Shown here: piece by piece, positions 8,600 through 16,812 of the stretch | How positions within the stretch are numbered: position 1 is the stretch's first letter | Layout of the letters: each line of letters opens with the position of its first letter | Source of the DNA: JADCCX01 sp031431475 | GTDB taxonomy: Bacteria; Pseudomonadota; Alphaproteobacteria; Rhizobiales; Beijerinckiaceae | Length of the DNA: 64,000 nucleotides | NCBI GenBank assembly: GCA_031431475.1 | Contig: JANPDL010000036.1 | Location: forward strand, 186,001 to 250,000 | Direction: 5' to 3' | Translations under genes and position numbers: made by a program | The notes under the pieces: model-generated | What the model was told of the DNA's origin: nothing | Database searches by the model: none | What the model saw: only the letters and a program-made list of their open reading frames with translations

Positions 8600-8605
8600 C
8601 CCTCC

Positions 8606-9214
8606 ATGCCACGCAAAGCCAAGATCACTCCCAGAGCAGGAAGCAGCGCCACGAGAAAAACGGCGAGGCTTGATAAAGATGTGCATTCGTGCTCGCGACA
8701 AGGTGCGGGCAGTGATACCACGCTGCTATGGATGTTCCGCCGCAAGGACAAATCAGGCGCGGGGATGATCGGCCCTTCGGCATTTGCTGCGGGGGAACGC
8801 CTCGGAGCGGATCTGACCTTTGCAGGCATGTTGCCCAGGGTGACGATGGACTGGTCTGGACAAATGCGGGCCAGCCGCTCTGATGAGGGTGGGCGGCTCA
8901 ATCCGACAGAGGCTGCGATGGCGGCGCGCCAGCGTGTGAATCTGGCGCTAAGGGCAGTCGGTCCAGAATTTTCGGGCCTGCTGTTTGATCTGTGCGGCTT
9001 CTGCAAAGGCCTGGAAGCGATAGAACGGGACAGGGGCTGGCCCGCGCGGTCAGGCAAGGTCGTGGTCAAGCTCGCGCTAGCCAGTCTGGCGCGCCATTAC
9101 GGCTTCGATGACGTGGCGATGGGACGCAAACAGGGGCCCATGCAGGTCTGGGCCGCGCCTGATGCTCGGCCCAATATGCATGCTCAAATCAGCCCGTTGT
9201 CGCGGGCAAGCTGA
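8606..9214 (+). CDS. DUF6456 domain protein
   Basis: A 202-residue protein. The C-terminal 130 residues match the alphaproteobacterial DUF6456 domain, with GERLGADLTFAGMLPRVT, then RVNLALRAVGPEFSGLL and the closing LALASLARHYG. The first 70 residues are basic and look disordered. Many relatives carry an N-terminal DNA-binding helix-turn-helix, not evident here, so this may be a short form. The family is linked by annotation to regulation, but its biochemical role is unknown. Its last 31 bp overlap the adenosine kinase 3' end on the other strand. Confidence 0.72.
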   Translation: MPRKAKITPRAGSSATRKTARLDKDVHSCSRQGAGSDTTLLWMFRRKDKSGAGMIGPSAFAAGERLGADLTFAGMLPRVTMDWSGQMRASRSDEGGRLNPTEAAMAARQRVNLALRAVGPEFSGLLFDLCGFCKGLEAIERDRGWPARSGKVVVKLALASLARHYGFDDVAMGRKQGPMQVWAAPDARPNMHAQISPLSRAS

Positions 9215-10182
9215 TCCAGTTTCACGATAGGTCGTGGCCCCACATGCGCAATGACCTCGGCTGCGGCGAGTGCACCGAGGCGGAGCGACTCGCGGTTGTC
9301 CCGCCCTGATGTGATGCCGTACAAAAAGCCTGCCGCGAAAAGGTCACCGGCTCCCGTCGTATCAACAAGCTTATCTATCGGGAAAGCAGGGACCGCAACG
9401 GTTTCGCTGCGTGTCATCGCCATAGCGCCTTTTTCGGAGCGGGTCACGACAGCCAGCTTGACGTCATTGCGGATTGCGGCAGCGGCGCTGTCGAAATCGG
9501 ATGTCGTGTAGAGCGACTTCAGTTCGGATTCATTGGCGAAAACAATATCGACCACACCGGAGCGCATGAGATCAATGAACTCGGTGCGGTAGCGGTCCAC
9601 GCAGAAGCTGTCTGATAGAGTCAGTGCCACGCGGCGACCGGCGGCATGAGCAATCTCTGAGGCCTTGCGGAAAGCTTCTTTTGCGGCGGGTGGATCCCAG
9701 AGGTAGCCTTCGAGATAGGTGACACTGGCGGCCTCGACAGTTGCCTTGTCCACGTCTTCCGGACCCAATTTCGTGCACGCTCCCAGATAGGTATTCATCG
9801 AGCGCTCGCCATCCTGCGTCACCAGTATGATGCAGCGCGCAGTGGCCGGGCCACTTGTCGACGGAAGGGTCTGGAAGTCGACGCCTATTGCCTTGATATC
9901 ATGGCGGAATAGACGGCCCAGTTCATCATCGCGGACTTTGCCGAAATAGGCACCGCGCCCACCGAAGGAGGCGATACCGGCCATGGTATTGCCTGCGGAG
10001 CCACCAGAGGTAACGATGGCTGGTCCCATGGTGCTGTAGAGATGCTCGGCGCGCGGTTCGTCAATCAGAGTCATGCCGCCTTTCTGGATCGTTTCTTGAA
10101 CCAGGAAATTCTCCTCGGCCTGGGCGATCAGATCGACAATGGCATTGCCGATGCCAAGAACATCAAATTGCGCACGAGACAT
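9184..10182 (-). CDS. Adenosine kinase (PfkB family)
   Basis: A 332-residue ribokinase-family sugar kinase, most like bacterial adenosine kinases, which would phosphorylate adenosine to AMP in purine salvage. The N-terminal ribokinase motif is GIGNAIVDLIA. The glycine patch is SGGSAGNTMAG. The second PfkB signature DTTGAGDLFAAGF carries the catalytic Asp. ATG 10182 was chosen because the family start (FDVLGIGNA) begins right after it; a longer start at 10230 adds 16 residues of no family resemblance. The kinase fold is certain; adenosine as substrate rests on overall family similarity. Confidence 0.88.
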   Translation of the reverse strand: MSRAQFDVLGIGNAIVDLIAQAEENFLVQETIQKGGMTLIDEPRAEHLYSTMGPAIVTSGGSAGNTMAGIASFGGRGAYFGKVRDDELGRLFRHDIKAIGVDFQTLPSTSGPATARCIILVTQDGERSMNTYLGACTKLGPEDVDKATVEAASVTYLEGYLWDPPAAKEAFRKASEIAHAAGRRVALTLSDSFCVDRYRTEFIDLMRSGVVDIVFANESELKSLYTTSDFDSAAAAIRNDVKLAVVTRSEKGAMAMTRSETVAVPAFPIDKLVDTTGAGDLFAAGFLYGITSGRDNRESLRLGALAAAEVIAHVGPRPIVKLDQLARDNGLI

Positions 10183-10262
10183 GGGGCTGGTTTCCGGACT
10201 GGTCAGATTGAGGGTCGCGCCCGTTCCCATGACGAGGGCGCGAGGTCAACCCGCAAAGGCTG

Positions 10263-11096
10263 TCATGCCGTGAATGTCACATCCATTCCTGGCAGTTGGA
10301 TGCCTGAAATCCCGGTCGTCCAGCGCTCGCCCGGCGTGAGTGGAAAGGCGCGGGTGACGGTACCTGTCGTAATGATATCGCCTGCAGAAAGAGGCGCTGC
10401 TTCCGGGTCCTGCGCGATGGCCCTGACGAGATGCAGAAGCGCCGAAACGGGGCCACCCAGCACGTTTGCGGCCTTGCCTGTATCCATCATTTTGCCGTTG
10501 CAATGCAGTGTGATGGAGAACCGGGTCAATGCATCCAGTGTGCTGACGCGCTCAGCCGGGAGAACCTCCCGCTTTGGCCCGCAGATAAGCGCGCCATGCA
10601 ATCCGAAAGCGGCCACGCAATCAGCGCCGGAAAAGAGCCAGCCCGGAAACAGCGACTGCACGATCTCGAAGCCATGCGCCATCCAGCCGATGCAGTACAT
10701 CAGCGCCGCTTCATCCATGTCGGGCGTTGGCGTGCTTGTTATGCCCAGCACAATCTCCGGCTCGATTCGCGGCTCCACGAAAGGTGCCAGAGAGAATGCC
10801 GAGACCGTACCGGTTACATGGGAAACCGTGGTGTCATACATTGGCCCGTCGATGGGATATCTCACGCCGTATTCATCCCAGATCGTCTGGTTGGTGAAGC
10901 CGATTTTGCGGCCGATCGGTCGTTCGCCCCGGGCGATGCGGCGGGCCGTGACCGCGCGGGAGATGCGGTATGCATCGGGCAGGGACAGGCCCTCCGGCGC
11001 ATCTGTCAGCGATGCAATGGACCGACGATCAGTCAATGCCAAGAGGATGTGATCAGCGCTGGATTCAATGGTGGCGGTGGCAAGGGGCATGAGCAT
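10263..11096 (-). CDS. 2-keto-4-pentenoate hydratase / fumarylacetoacetase-family protein
   Basis: A 277-residue protein of the MhpD-like hydratase branch of the fumarylacetoacetate hydrolase fold. It shows the family's early DAYRISRAVTARR helix, the substrate loop GRKIGFTN, and the metal-binding part PRIEPEIVLGI, followed by HCNGKMMDTG and a final GDIITTGTV. Such enzymes hydrate 2-oxo-alkenoates from ring cleavage. No other aromatic-degradation gene is nearby, so the physiological substrate is unclear. It lies 60 bp downstream of crtC on the same strand and could be read from the crtDC promoter, though a role in carotenoid synthesis is not expected. Confidence 0.8.
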   Translation of the reverse strand: MLMPLATATIESSADHILLALTDRRSIASLTDAPEGLSLPDAYRISRAVTARRIARGERPIGRKIGFTNQTIWDEYGVRYPIDGPMYDTTVSHVTGTVSAFSLAPFVEPRIEPEIVLGITSTPTPDMDEAALMYCIGWMAHGFEIVQSLFPGWLFSGADCVAAFGLHGALICGPKREVLPAERVSTLDALTRFSITLHCNGKMMDTGKAANVLGGPVSALLHLVRAIAQDPEAAPLSAGDIITTGTVTRAFPLTPGERWTTGISGIQLPGMDVTFTA

Positions 11097-11156
11097 TCCA
11101 GTATTTCAGGATATGCAGAATAGTGCGGCGATAATACTGCGCAAGCTGGAATCCGG

Positions 11157-12110
11157 TCATCGCGTCCAGCGCGGCATGCGGAACGGCAGCATCTGCTGCA
11201 CGACAGGGTACTTCAGGCGGTCCAGCATCAGGCTTTCATGGAAACTGGTGACGGTCTCGCCCATCAGCTTGGTCCTGACGATGGAGCGTGTGTAGAAAGG
11301 TGTATCCTCCAGTGTCTCCACCACTTGCGGGGCAAACCCGTCCTCGCATTGTATGGCCCTGTGGGCACGCCAGATCCTGCCCGGTGGAAGCGGGTGCTGC
11401 GGCGGTGGATCGAAGTTGGAGACTTTGCCATCCGGGCCGATGTCGAGCGCCAGCACCTTTCTCCCTCCCACGCGTCTGCGGATGTCATAAAGAATCGCGG
11501 TGCCGTCGCGGGCAGGCGCGCGGGACCAGTCCCAGTCCACGAAATCATGCTCGGGCAGGCGTTCACCCCGGTTGCTGTCGAGATAGCCTGAGCCGCTCCA
11601 GCACAATCCGGGTTCGTCGAATTCCACCTCGATCCGGCAGGCCGGGGCGATGGGTCGCCAGTGGTGCAGGCCAGCATCGTCCAGCGCAAAGCTCGCACCG
11701 GTCAGCGCCTGAGGTGTGATGCGGATCGAGCCGCGCATGGATCGGGGGATGGGTGTGGCGCGCTCGTTGATGGTCACGCCTAGCGCGCCCTGATCGTTCC
11801 AGGCCAGTGTGCTGGGGCCGACAGTGAAATGTTCCTTGCTGCGATTGAGTTGCCTCTTGCCGCGTTCCGTCATGCACCAGCGCCCGCCCGGACCATAGAG
11901 CGCCACATTAATCGCGACATGATCCTCCGGGTCGGCGGCACCCCTTTTAAGCGCGCGGCGATAATAGGGCGAGAAGACGCTGCCGACGAAGGCGATGAGC
12001 GTGATGCCATGCTTGCCATCATCGCTGATGCCATCGAGATACCACCAGAGATAGCCACCAGAGTTGATGGATTCGCTGAAGTCAGGACCATCTGGAAGCG
12101 CGAAACTCAT
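11157..12110 (-). CDS. crtC: Carotenoid 1,2-hydratase (hydroxyneurosporene synthase)
   Basis: A 317-residue CrtC that adds water across the end double bond of neurosporene or lycopene-type carotenes, an early step of the spheroidene/spirilloxanthin branch. Typical motifs are the N-terminal GGYLWWYLDGISDDG, then IAFVGSVFSPYY, and HHWRPIAP with YLDSNRGERLPEHDF further on. The start at 12110 overlaps the crtD stop as ATGA, giving translational coupling. An apparent longer frame upstream is just the crtD gene read in another frame. It acts with crtD and crtF at the membrane. Confidence 0.94.
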   Translation of the reverse strand: MSFALPDGPDFSESINSGGYLWWYLDGISDDGKHGITLIAFVGSVFSPYYRRALKRGAADPEDHVAINVALYGPGGRWCMTERGKRQLNRSKEHFTVGPSTLAWNDQGALGVTINERATPIPRSMRGSIRITPQALTGASFALDDAGLHHWRPIAPACRIEVEFDEPGLCWSGSGYLDSNRGERLPEHDFVDWDWSRAPARDGTAILYDIRRRVGGRKVLALDIGPDGKVSNFDPPPQHPLPPGRIWRAHRAIQCEDGFAPQVVETLEDTPFYTRSIVRTKLMGETVTSFHESLMLDRLKYPVVQQMLPFRMPRWTR

Positions 12111-13603
12111 ATCCGGTCTTTCATCAGTGCCGCGACTGCCAGCCTGCCCGAGATCGCCGCCATTGGCACGCCTGGCGCGGGATGCACACTGCCGCCAGCG
12201 AGATAGAGGCCGGGGAGTTTTGTGCGCGCTCCCGCCCGCTGGAACGAGGCCATCCAGCCATGCGAGGCCGGACCATAGAGCGCGCCTCCGCTGGCCGGGA
12301 ACAGCCGGTTGAACCCGGCGGGTCCGGTGATGATGCCGGGGCTTTGTGTCCGGTCGATATGCAGGCCGCAGCGTTCCATGAGGGCGAAGGCGCGTTCTCC
12401 ACACGCCGCGATATCGGCATCGCTCAGCGCATCGCGGTCGCCATCAGCCGGAGCGTTGACAAGGCATAGCAGGCGATCCGGGCCGTCATTGATCCCATCG
12501 TCGCCACGGTCCTGCGCGCAGACATAAACCGTGGGATCATGCGGCAGTTTGCGCTGGCCGAAGATGGCCTCGAACTCCGCCGGATAGTCCTTCGAGAAGA
12601 ACACGCTGTGGCGCGTCAGGGGGAAGCCGCTGGTCTTTGTATCGAGACACCATGTGAGCGCTGAGAGGGAGCGGCGCGCCGCCGGTGTTGCTTGCGCTGC
12701 GCTGGCGGCCTCCTCGCCCAGCAGTTTCGCGCCCAGCGCCGAGACATCGCCATTGAGGATGATGGCGCTTGCCCTGATCTCCTCGCCATGGGTGAGCCTG
12801 ACGCCCGAAGCCTTGCTGTGCTCTACGAGTATCCGGTCCGCACCCACGCCAAACCGAAACACCGCGCCCTTTGCCTCGGCCAGCCGCTGCAAAGTGGTGG
12901 CCAGCGCATGCATGCCGCCTTCCAGCGTCCACACACCTTCCTGCTCGGCATGGGCGACAAGCATGAAGGTGCCGGGTGCCTGAAAGGGCGATGAGCCGCA
13001 ATAGGTGGTGTAGCGCCCGAAGAGCTGGCGCAGACGCGGATCGCTGAAGTGTCGGCCAAGCGCGCTCCACATCGTGCTGAGGGGGCGCGTGGCCAGCAGG
13101 TTGCCGATGTTGGCGATCCCGGCGTTCATGGCGAGGCCGATGGGGGAGGGACGCTGCGCCCGCATGAACGGTTCGTAGAGCGTGTTGAAAATACGCGATG
13201 CTTCCGTGTTGAACCGCAAGAATCCCTCCGCGTCAGCCGTGCCCGCGAAGCGGCCGATGGCATCGGCCGAGCGTCTGACATCGGCGAACAGATCCAGCCG
13301 GTTGCTCTCGTCCGTGCCACCGCCATCCCAGGTATGGCGCGCCAGCACGTTGAGTTTCGTGATGGTGATCTCCGATTCGAGCGTGGTTCCGGCCTGATCG
13401 AACAGCTCATCGAAAATGCGGCGCAGGGTGAAAACCGTCGGTCCAGCGTCAATTCCGCGTCCTGTGGGCGAGACCTGCCGCATCTTGCCACCGGGTCGGG
13501 CTTCCTTCTCGATCACGGTGACAGGCACGCCACGGCTTGCCAGATCCAGCGCAGCCGTGAGGCCGCCCACGCCCGCGCCGATGATCAAAACCTGTTCCGC
13601 CAC
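12107..13603 (-). CDS. crtD: Methoxyneurosporene/hydroxyneurosporene 3,4-desaturase
   Basis: A 498-residue FAD-dependent carotenoid desaturase. The dinucleotide-binding motif is VLIIGAGVGGLTAALDL at the N-terminus, followed by the E-K-E-x-R-P-GGK segment. The C-terminus has the family FAD loop, GLYLAGGSVHPAPGVPMA. It introduces the 3,4 double bond during spheroidene or spirilloxanthin synthesis. It is the first gene of the crtDC unit and is divergent from crtE across a 117-bp gap containing two PpsR-type sites, which fits redox and light control shared with crtEF. Confidence 0.94.
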   Translation of the reverse strand: MAEQVLIIGAGVGGLTAALDLASRGVPVTVIEKEARPGGKMRQVSPTGRGIDAGPTVFTLRRIFDELFDQAGTTLESEITITKLNVLARHTWDGGGTDESNRLDLFADVRRSADAIGRFAGTADAEGFLRFNTEASRIFNTLYEPFMRAQRPSPIGLAMNAGIANIGNLLATRPLSTMWSALGRHFSDPRLRQLFGRYTTYCGSSPFQAPGTFMLVAHAEQEGVWTLEGGMHALATTLQRLAEAKGAVFRFGVGADRILVEHSKASGVRLTHGEEIRASAIILNGDVSALGAKLLGEEAASAAQATPAARRSLSALTWCLDTKTSGFPLTRHSVFFSKDYPAEFEAIFGQRKLPHDPTVYVCAQDRGDDGINDGPDRLLCLVNAPADGDRDALSDADIAACGERAFALMERCGLHIDRTQSPGIITGPAGFNRLFPASGGALYGPASHGWMASFQRAGARTKLPGLYLAGGSVHPAPGVPMAAISGRLAVAALMKDRI

Positions 13604-13628
13604 GATCGATTTATCCTGTACTACGTAG

Positions 13629-13646
13629 TGTCATTGCGAATTGACA
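13629..13646. promoter_or_regulatory. PpsR/CrtJ-type site TGT-N12-ACA (1)
   Basis: TGTCATTGCGAATTGACA is an extended palindrome (TGTCA ... TGACA) exactly matching the TGT-N12-ACA consensus of PpsR/CrtJ. It is close to the crtD start, within the crtD-crtE divergent promoter gap. Confidence 0.82.
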
Positions 13647-13659
13647 CGATCTTTCAAAA

Positions 13660-13677
13660 TGTCCAGCCTGCTCGACA
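13660..13677. promoter_or_regulatory. PpsR/CrtJ-type site TGT-N12-ACA (2)
   Basis: TGTCCAGCCTGCTCGACA also fits TGT-N12-ACA. Its centre lies 31 bp from that of the first site, about three helical turns, as expected for cooperative binding of two PpsR tetramers at divergent crt promoters. Confidence 0.78.
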
Positions 13678-13720
13678 TGACCTGTGACACTTTCACCATC
13701 ACAGGCTTTTCCCGACGGGG

Positions 13721-14596
13721 ATGCACATGGATGTCATTGGTCGTATCGAACGTGCGTTGACGGGAGCCCTGATGCCCACGGAAGCGAGTCCGTGTCCACC
13801 CAGGCTGGCCAACGCGCTGCATGCTGCAGTGTTTCCGGGTGGGCATCGCATCCGTCCCAAGCTGTGCATCTCGGTCGCCATGGCTTGCGGGGATCGCGAT
13901 CCGGCTGCGGCGGATGCTGCGGCTGCCGCCATCGAACTGCTGCATTGCGCCTCGCTTGTGCATGATGACCTGCCGTGTTTTGACGATGCGAATCTCAGGC
14001 GCGGGCTGCCGTCCATTCACGTGGCTTTCGGTGAACCCATCGCAGTCCTCGTGGGCGACACGCTGATCGTCAATGCGTTCGAGACCATCGCACGCGGCAT
14101 GACCAAGGCTCCGCATCGCATCGCCCGGATGATCCGGTTGATCGGCGAGGCGACTGGTGCGCCCCATGGCATCTGTGCCGGGCAAGCCTGGGAGAGCGAG
14201 ACGAACATTCCGCTGGAAGCTTATCACCGCGCCAAGACAGGGTCGCTGTTTGCCGCCGCCACCGGTGCCGGAGCGCTCGCCGCCGGTGCTGATCCCGCCC
14301 TGTGGTTCGGGCTCGGCGACAAGATCGGGCGTGCCTACCAGATCGCCGATGATATCCGCGATGTGGCGGATACCGCTGATTCCTTTGGCAAGCCGATTGG
14401 TCAGGATGCAGCGCGGGGCCGCCCCAGTGCGGCACGCGAGCTTGGCATCAAGGGTGCGGTCAGGGCGCTGGCGGCTCTCACCGAAACCATCATCGCCTCG
14501 GTGCCGGACTGCCCGGGACAAGACCATTTCCGTGCTGCGATCCGCGCCGAGACGAAGCGTTTCCTGCCGGAAGAGCTGGCTTTGATGGCGGCTTGA
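13721..14596 (+). CDS. crtE: Geranylgeranyl diphosphate synthase
   Basis: A 291-residue polyprenyl synthase that builds GGPP for carotenoids and for the phytyl tail of bacteriochlorophyll. The first Asp-rich motif is in LVHDDLPCFDD, with RRGLPSIH next to it. The second is DDIRDVADT. The conserved GGHRIRPKL segment near residue 45 completes the family pattern. The length is usual. Starts at 13721 or 13727 are both possible; the former sits behind GACGGGG. It heads the rightward superoperon, with crtF 33 bp after it. Confidence 0.94.
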   Translation: MHMDVIGRIERALTGALMPTEASPCPPRLANALHAAVFPGGHRIRPKLCISVAMACGDRDPAAADAAAAAIELLHCASLVHDDLPCFDDANLRRGLPSIHVAFGEPIAVLVGDTLIVNAFETIARGMTKAPHRIARMIRLIGEATGAPHGICAGQAWESETNIPLEAYHRAKTGSLFAAATGAGALAAGADPALWFGLGDKIGRAYQIADDIRDVADTADSFGKPIGQDAARGRPSAARELGIKGAVRALAALTETIIASVPDCPGQDHFRAAIRAETKRFLPEELALMAA

Positions 14597-14629
14597 GCCG
14601 TCAAGCCTCATCCTTCGACGGGCCTTCCC

Positions 14630-15784
14630 ATGTCCACGCTGGATCAAACGGAGCCCGCTGTGCGCCTCAGCCTTACCGACCGGGTGCTGAACTGGCGTGA
14701 CCGGTTGCTGGGCAGCCCGAAATTCCAGCTGTTTGCGGCACGCATGCCGATTTTCAGCGCAATCTCACGACGGCGCAGCACAGAGCTTTTCGATATCGCG
14801 GCGGGCTTTGTTTATACGCAGGTGCTGTTTGCCTGCCTCAAGCTAAGAATCTTCGATATGCTGGCGCAGGGGCCGCTGTCGCTGGACGAGATTGCGCGGC
14901 GCACCGATCTGCCGCTGGCCTCGGCCGAACGCCTGACTACGGCTGCCGTTGCGATCCGCCTGCTGGAAAAGCGCCGCGATGGCAGGATCGGCCTTGGCAT
15001 GCTGGGGGCGGCGCTGAACGGTGCGCCCGGCGTGAAGGCGATGATGCACCACAACCAGGTGCTCTACCGAGACCTGATGGACCCCGTGGCTTTGCTGCGT
15101 GGCGAAGCTGGCCCAACTGAGCTGTCGCGCTACTGGCCGTATGCCGCGAACGAAGAGCGCCGCCAGGACATCACGCCCGAAGAGGTCGTGGCTTATACCG
15201 ACCTGATGGCGGAGTCGCAGGGCTTCGTCGCGGATGATGTTCTCGATGCCTACGATGTGAGCCGTCACAAGCGCCTGATGGATATTGGTGGTGGTGACGG
15301 ATCGTTCCTACGCTCCGCCGGAGGGCGTGCCCAAAATCTGGCGCTGACGCTGGTCGATCTGCCGCCCGTGGTGGAGACGGCGCGCCAGCGTTTTGCTGCG
15401 GCAGGCATGGCGGCGCGCGCGACATTACACGGTCATGATTTCCAGAACGGCGCACTGCCCGGGGGTGCCGATCTCATCTCGCTCGTGCGTGTGGCGCATG
15501 ATCATGACGACCCCGTGGTGCGTGGACTTCTGGCCGCAGCATATCTGGCGCTGGAACCCGGTGGCTCGCTGATTCTGGCCGAACCGATGTCGGGCGTTTC
15601 CGGTGCGCAGCACATGGCGGATGCCTATTTCGGCTTCTACTTACTGGCGATGGGAACCGGTCGGGCCCGGACCCCCGAAACCCTTGTTATGATGCTAAAA
15701 GAAGCAGGATTTGCCGATGCAATGGTCATTCCGACCCGGCGTCCGCTGCTGACCTCGCTGATCGTGGCGAAAAAAGCGGCATAA
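14630..15784 (+). CDS. crtF: Demethylspheroidene O-methyltransferase
   Basis: A 384-residue SAM-dependent O-methyltransferase of the acetylserotonin/caffeate type. It methylates the 1-hydroxy group made by CrtC to give methoxy carotenoids such as spheroidene. The N-terminal dimerisation helices precede a winged-helix region (LSLDEIARRTDLPLASAERL). The SAM motif is RLMDIGGGDGSFLR near residue 220, and the likely catalytic region is RVAHDHDD. It is placed between crtE and bchC, the canonical position, 92 bp before bchC. Confidence 0.93.
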   Translation: MSTLDQTEPAVRLSLTDRVLNWRDRLLGSPKFQLFAARMPIFSAISRRRSTELFDIAAGFVYTQVLFACLKLRIFDMLAQGPLSLDEIARRTDLPLASAERLTTAAVAIRLLEKRRDGRIGLGMLGAALNGAPGVKAMMHHNQVLYRDLMDPVALLRGEAGPTELSRYWPYAANEERRQDITPEEVVAYTDLMAESQGFVADDVLDAYDVSRHKRLMDIGGGDGSFLRSAGGRAQNLALTLVDLPPVVETARQRFAAAGMAARATLHGHDFQNGALPGGADLISLVRVAHDHDDPVVRGLLAAAYLALEPGGSLILAEPMSGVSGAQHMADAYFGFYLLAMGTGRARTPETLVMMLKEAGFADAMVIPTRRPLLTSLIVAKKAA

Positions 15785-15790
15785 TCTAAG

Positions 15791-15808
15791 TGTAACCCCC
15801 AAGTGACA
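15791..15808. promoter_or_regulatory. PpsR/CrtJ-type site TGT-N12-ACA upstream of bchC
   Basis: TGTAACCCCCAAGTGACA matches TGT-N12-ACA and lies 69 bp before the bchC start codon. The bchC promoter is a classical target of PpsR/CrtJ in Rhodobacter. Confidence 0.76.
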
Positions 15809-15876
15809 TAAAATTCCGCCAAGATAGATTGATGCTTGTCCGCATTCCCCGCGGCAGTAACAAGTGAGGACACCCG

Positions 15877-16812
15877 GTGCAAACGCTCGCGGTGGTCATG
15901 AAAGAACCGAAGCATCTCGTGGTCAACGAAGTGGCTTTGATTCAGGCTACCGAGACCGATGTGATCGTGGATGTGCTGTGGTCCGGCATCAGCACCGGCA
16001 CCGAAAAACTGCTCTGGTCCGGCACGATGCCAAAGTTCCCCGGGCTAAGCTATCCACTGGTTCCAGGCTACGAAACTGTGGGCGTGGTCAGCACGGCTGG
16101 TAGCCAGTCCGGGCTCTCTGTCGGACAACATGTTTTCGTTCCGGGCTCGCGCGGCTTCCTTGATGTCAGCGGCCTTTTCGGCGGCGCTGCGCGGCGGCTT
16201 GTGGTCGCTGGAGCCAAGGCCATTCCGGTTGATGCCTCGCTGGGTCCTGATGCTGTTCTGCTGGCGCTGGCCGCAACGGCGTATCACGCCATCATAGGCG
16301 GTCGTATGCCTGATCTCATTGTCGGTCACGGCGTGCTGGGTCGCCTGATTGCCCGCGTGGCGATAGCGATGGGTGCCGAGGCTCCAACAGTTTGGGAAAA
16401 GCAGCCGGAGCGTATGGGCGGAGCCGAGGGTTATGCCGTCGTCGATCCCGCCAGTGATACACGCTGTGATTACCAGAGCATCTATGATGTCAGCGGCGAT
16501 TCTGCATTGCTTGACACGCTCATCCTGCGCTCGGGCAAGGGCGGCGAGATCACGCTCGCTGGCTTCTACAGCGCGCCGCTTTCCTTCATTTTCCCGCCTG
16601 CTTTCATGCGGGAGATGCGCCTGCGCATCGCGGCGGAATGGCAGCCCGCCGACCTCACGAGCGTTCTGGCGCTTTTTGACCAGGGCAAGCTTTCGCTCTC
16701 CGGCCTCATCTCGCACCAGCGCCCCGCGACCGAAGCGGCACTGGCCTATCCCGTGGCGTTCACGGACCCGACCTGCACCAAAATGATTCTCGACTGGAGA
16801 AATTTGCCATGA
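15877..16812 (+). CDS. bchC: Bacteriochlorophyllide a dehydrogenase (3-hydroxyethyl oxidation)
   Basis: A 311-residue medium-chain dehydrogenase-like protein that oxidises the 3-hydroxyethyl group of the bacteriochlorin ring to 3-acetyl. The N-terminal GISTGTEKLLWSG and the region LVPGYETVGVV are typical of BchC, as is the short cofactor domain (IVGHGVLGRLIARVAIAMGA). The gene starts at GTG 15877, ten bases after GTGAGGA. Its stop overlaps the bchX start as ATGA, coupling the bchCXYZ genes. Confidence 0.95.
   Translation: MQTLAVVMKEPKHLVVNEVALIQATETDVIVDVLWSGISTGTEKLLWSGTMPKFPGLSYPLVPGYETVGVVSTAGSQSGLSVGQHVFVPGSRGFLDVSGLFGGAARRLVVAGAKAIPVDASLGPDAVLLALAATAYHAIIGGRMPDLIVGHGVLGRLIARVAIAMGAEAPTVWEKQPERMGGAEGYAVVDPASDTRCDYQSIYDVSGDSALLDTLILRSGKGGEITLAGFYSAPLSFIFPPAFMREMRLRIAAEWQPADLTSVLALFDQGKLSLSGLISHQRPATEAALAYPVAFTDPTCTKMILDWRNLP

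Noticed and set aside
8473..9069. A 198-codon minus-strand frame opposite the DUF6456 gene
   Set aside because: It runs through the mucR terminator and lies opposite a recognised domain.
13684..13708. CCTGTGA ... TCACAGG inverted repeat before crtE, considered as a third PpsR or a CRP/FNR site
   Set aside because: The spacing (TGTGA-N11-TCACA) fits neither PpsR (N12 between TGT and ACA) nor CRP (N6); it may only be a hairpin.
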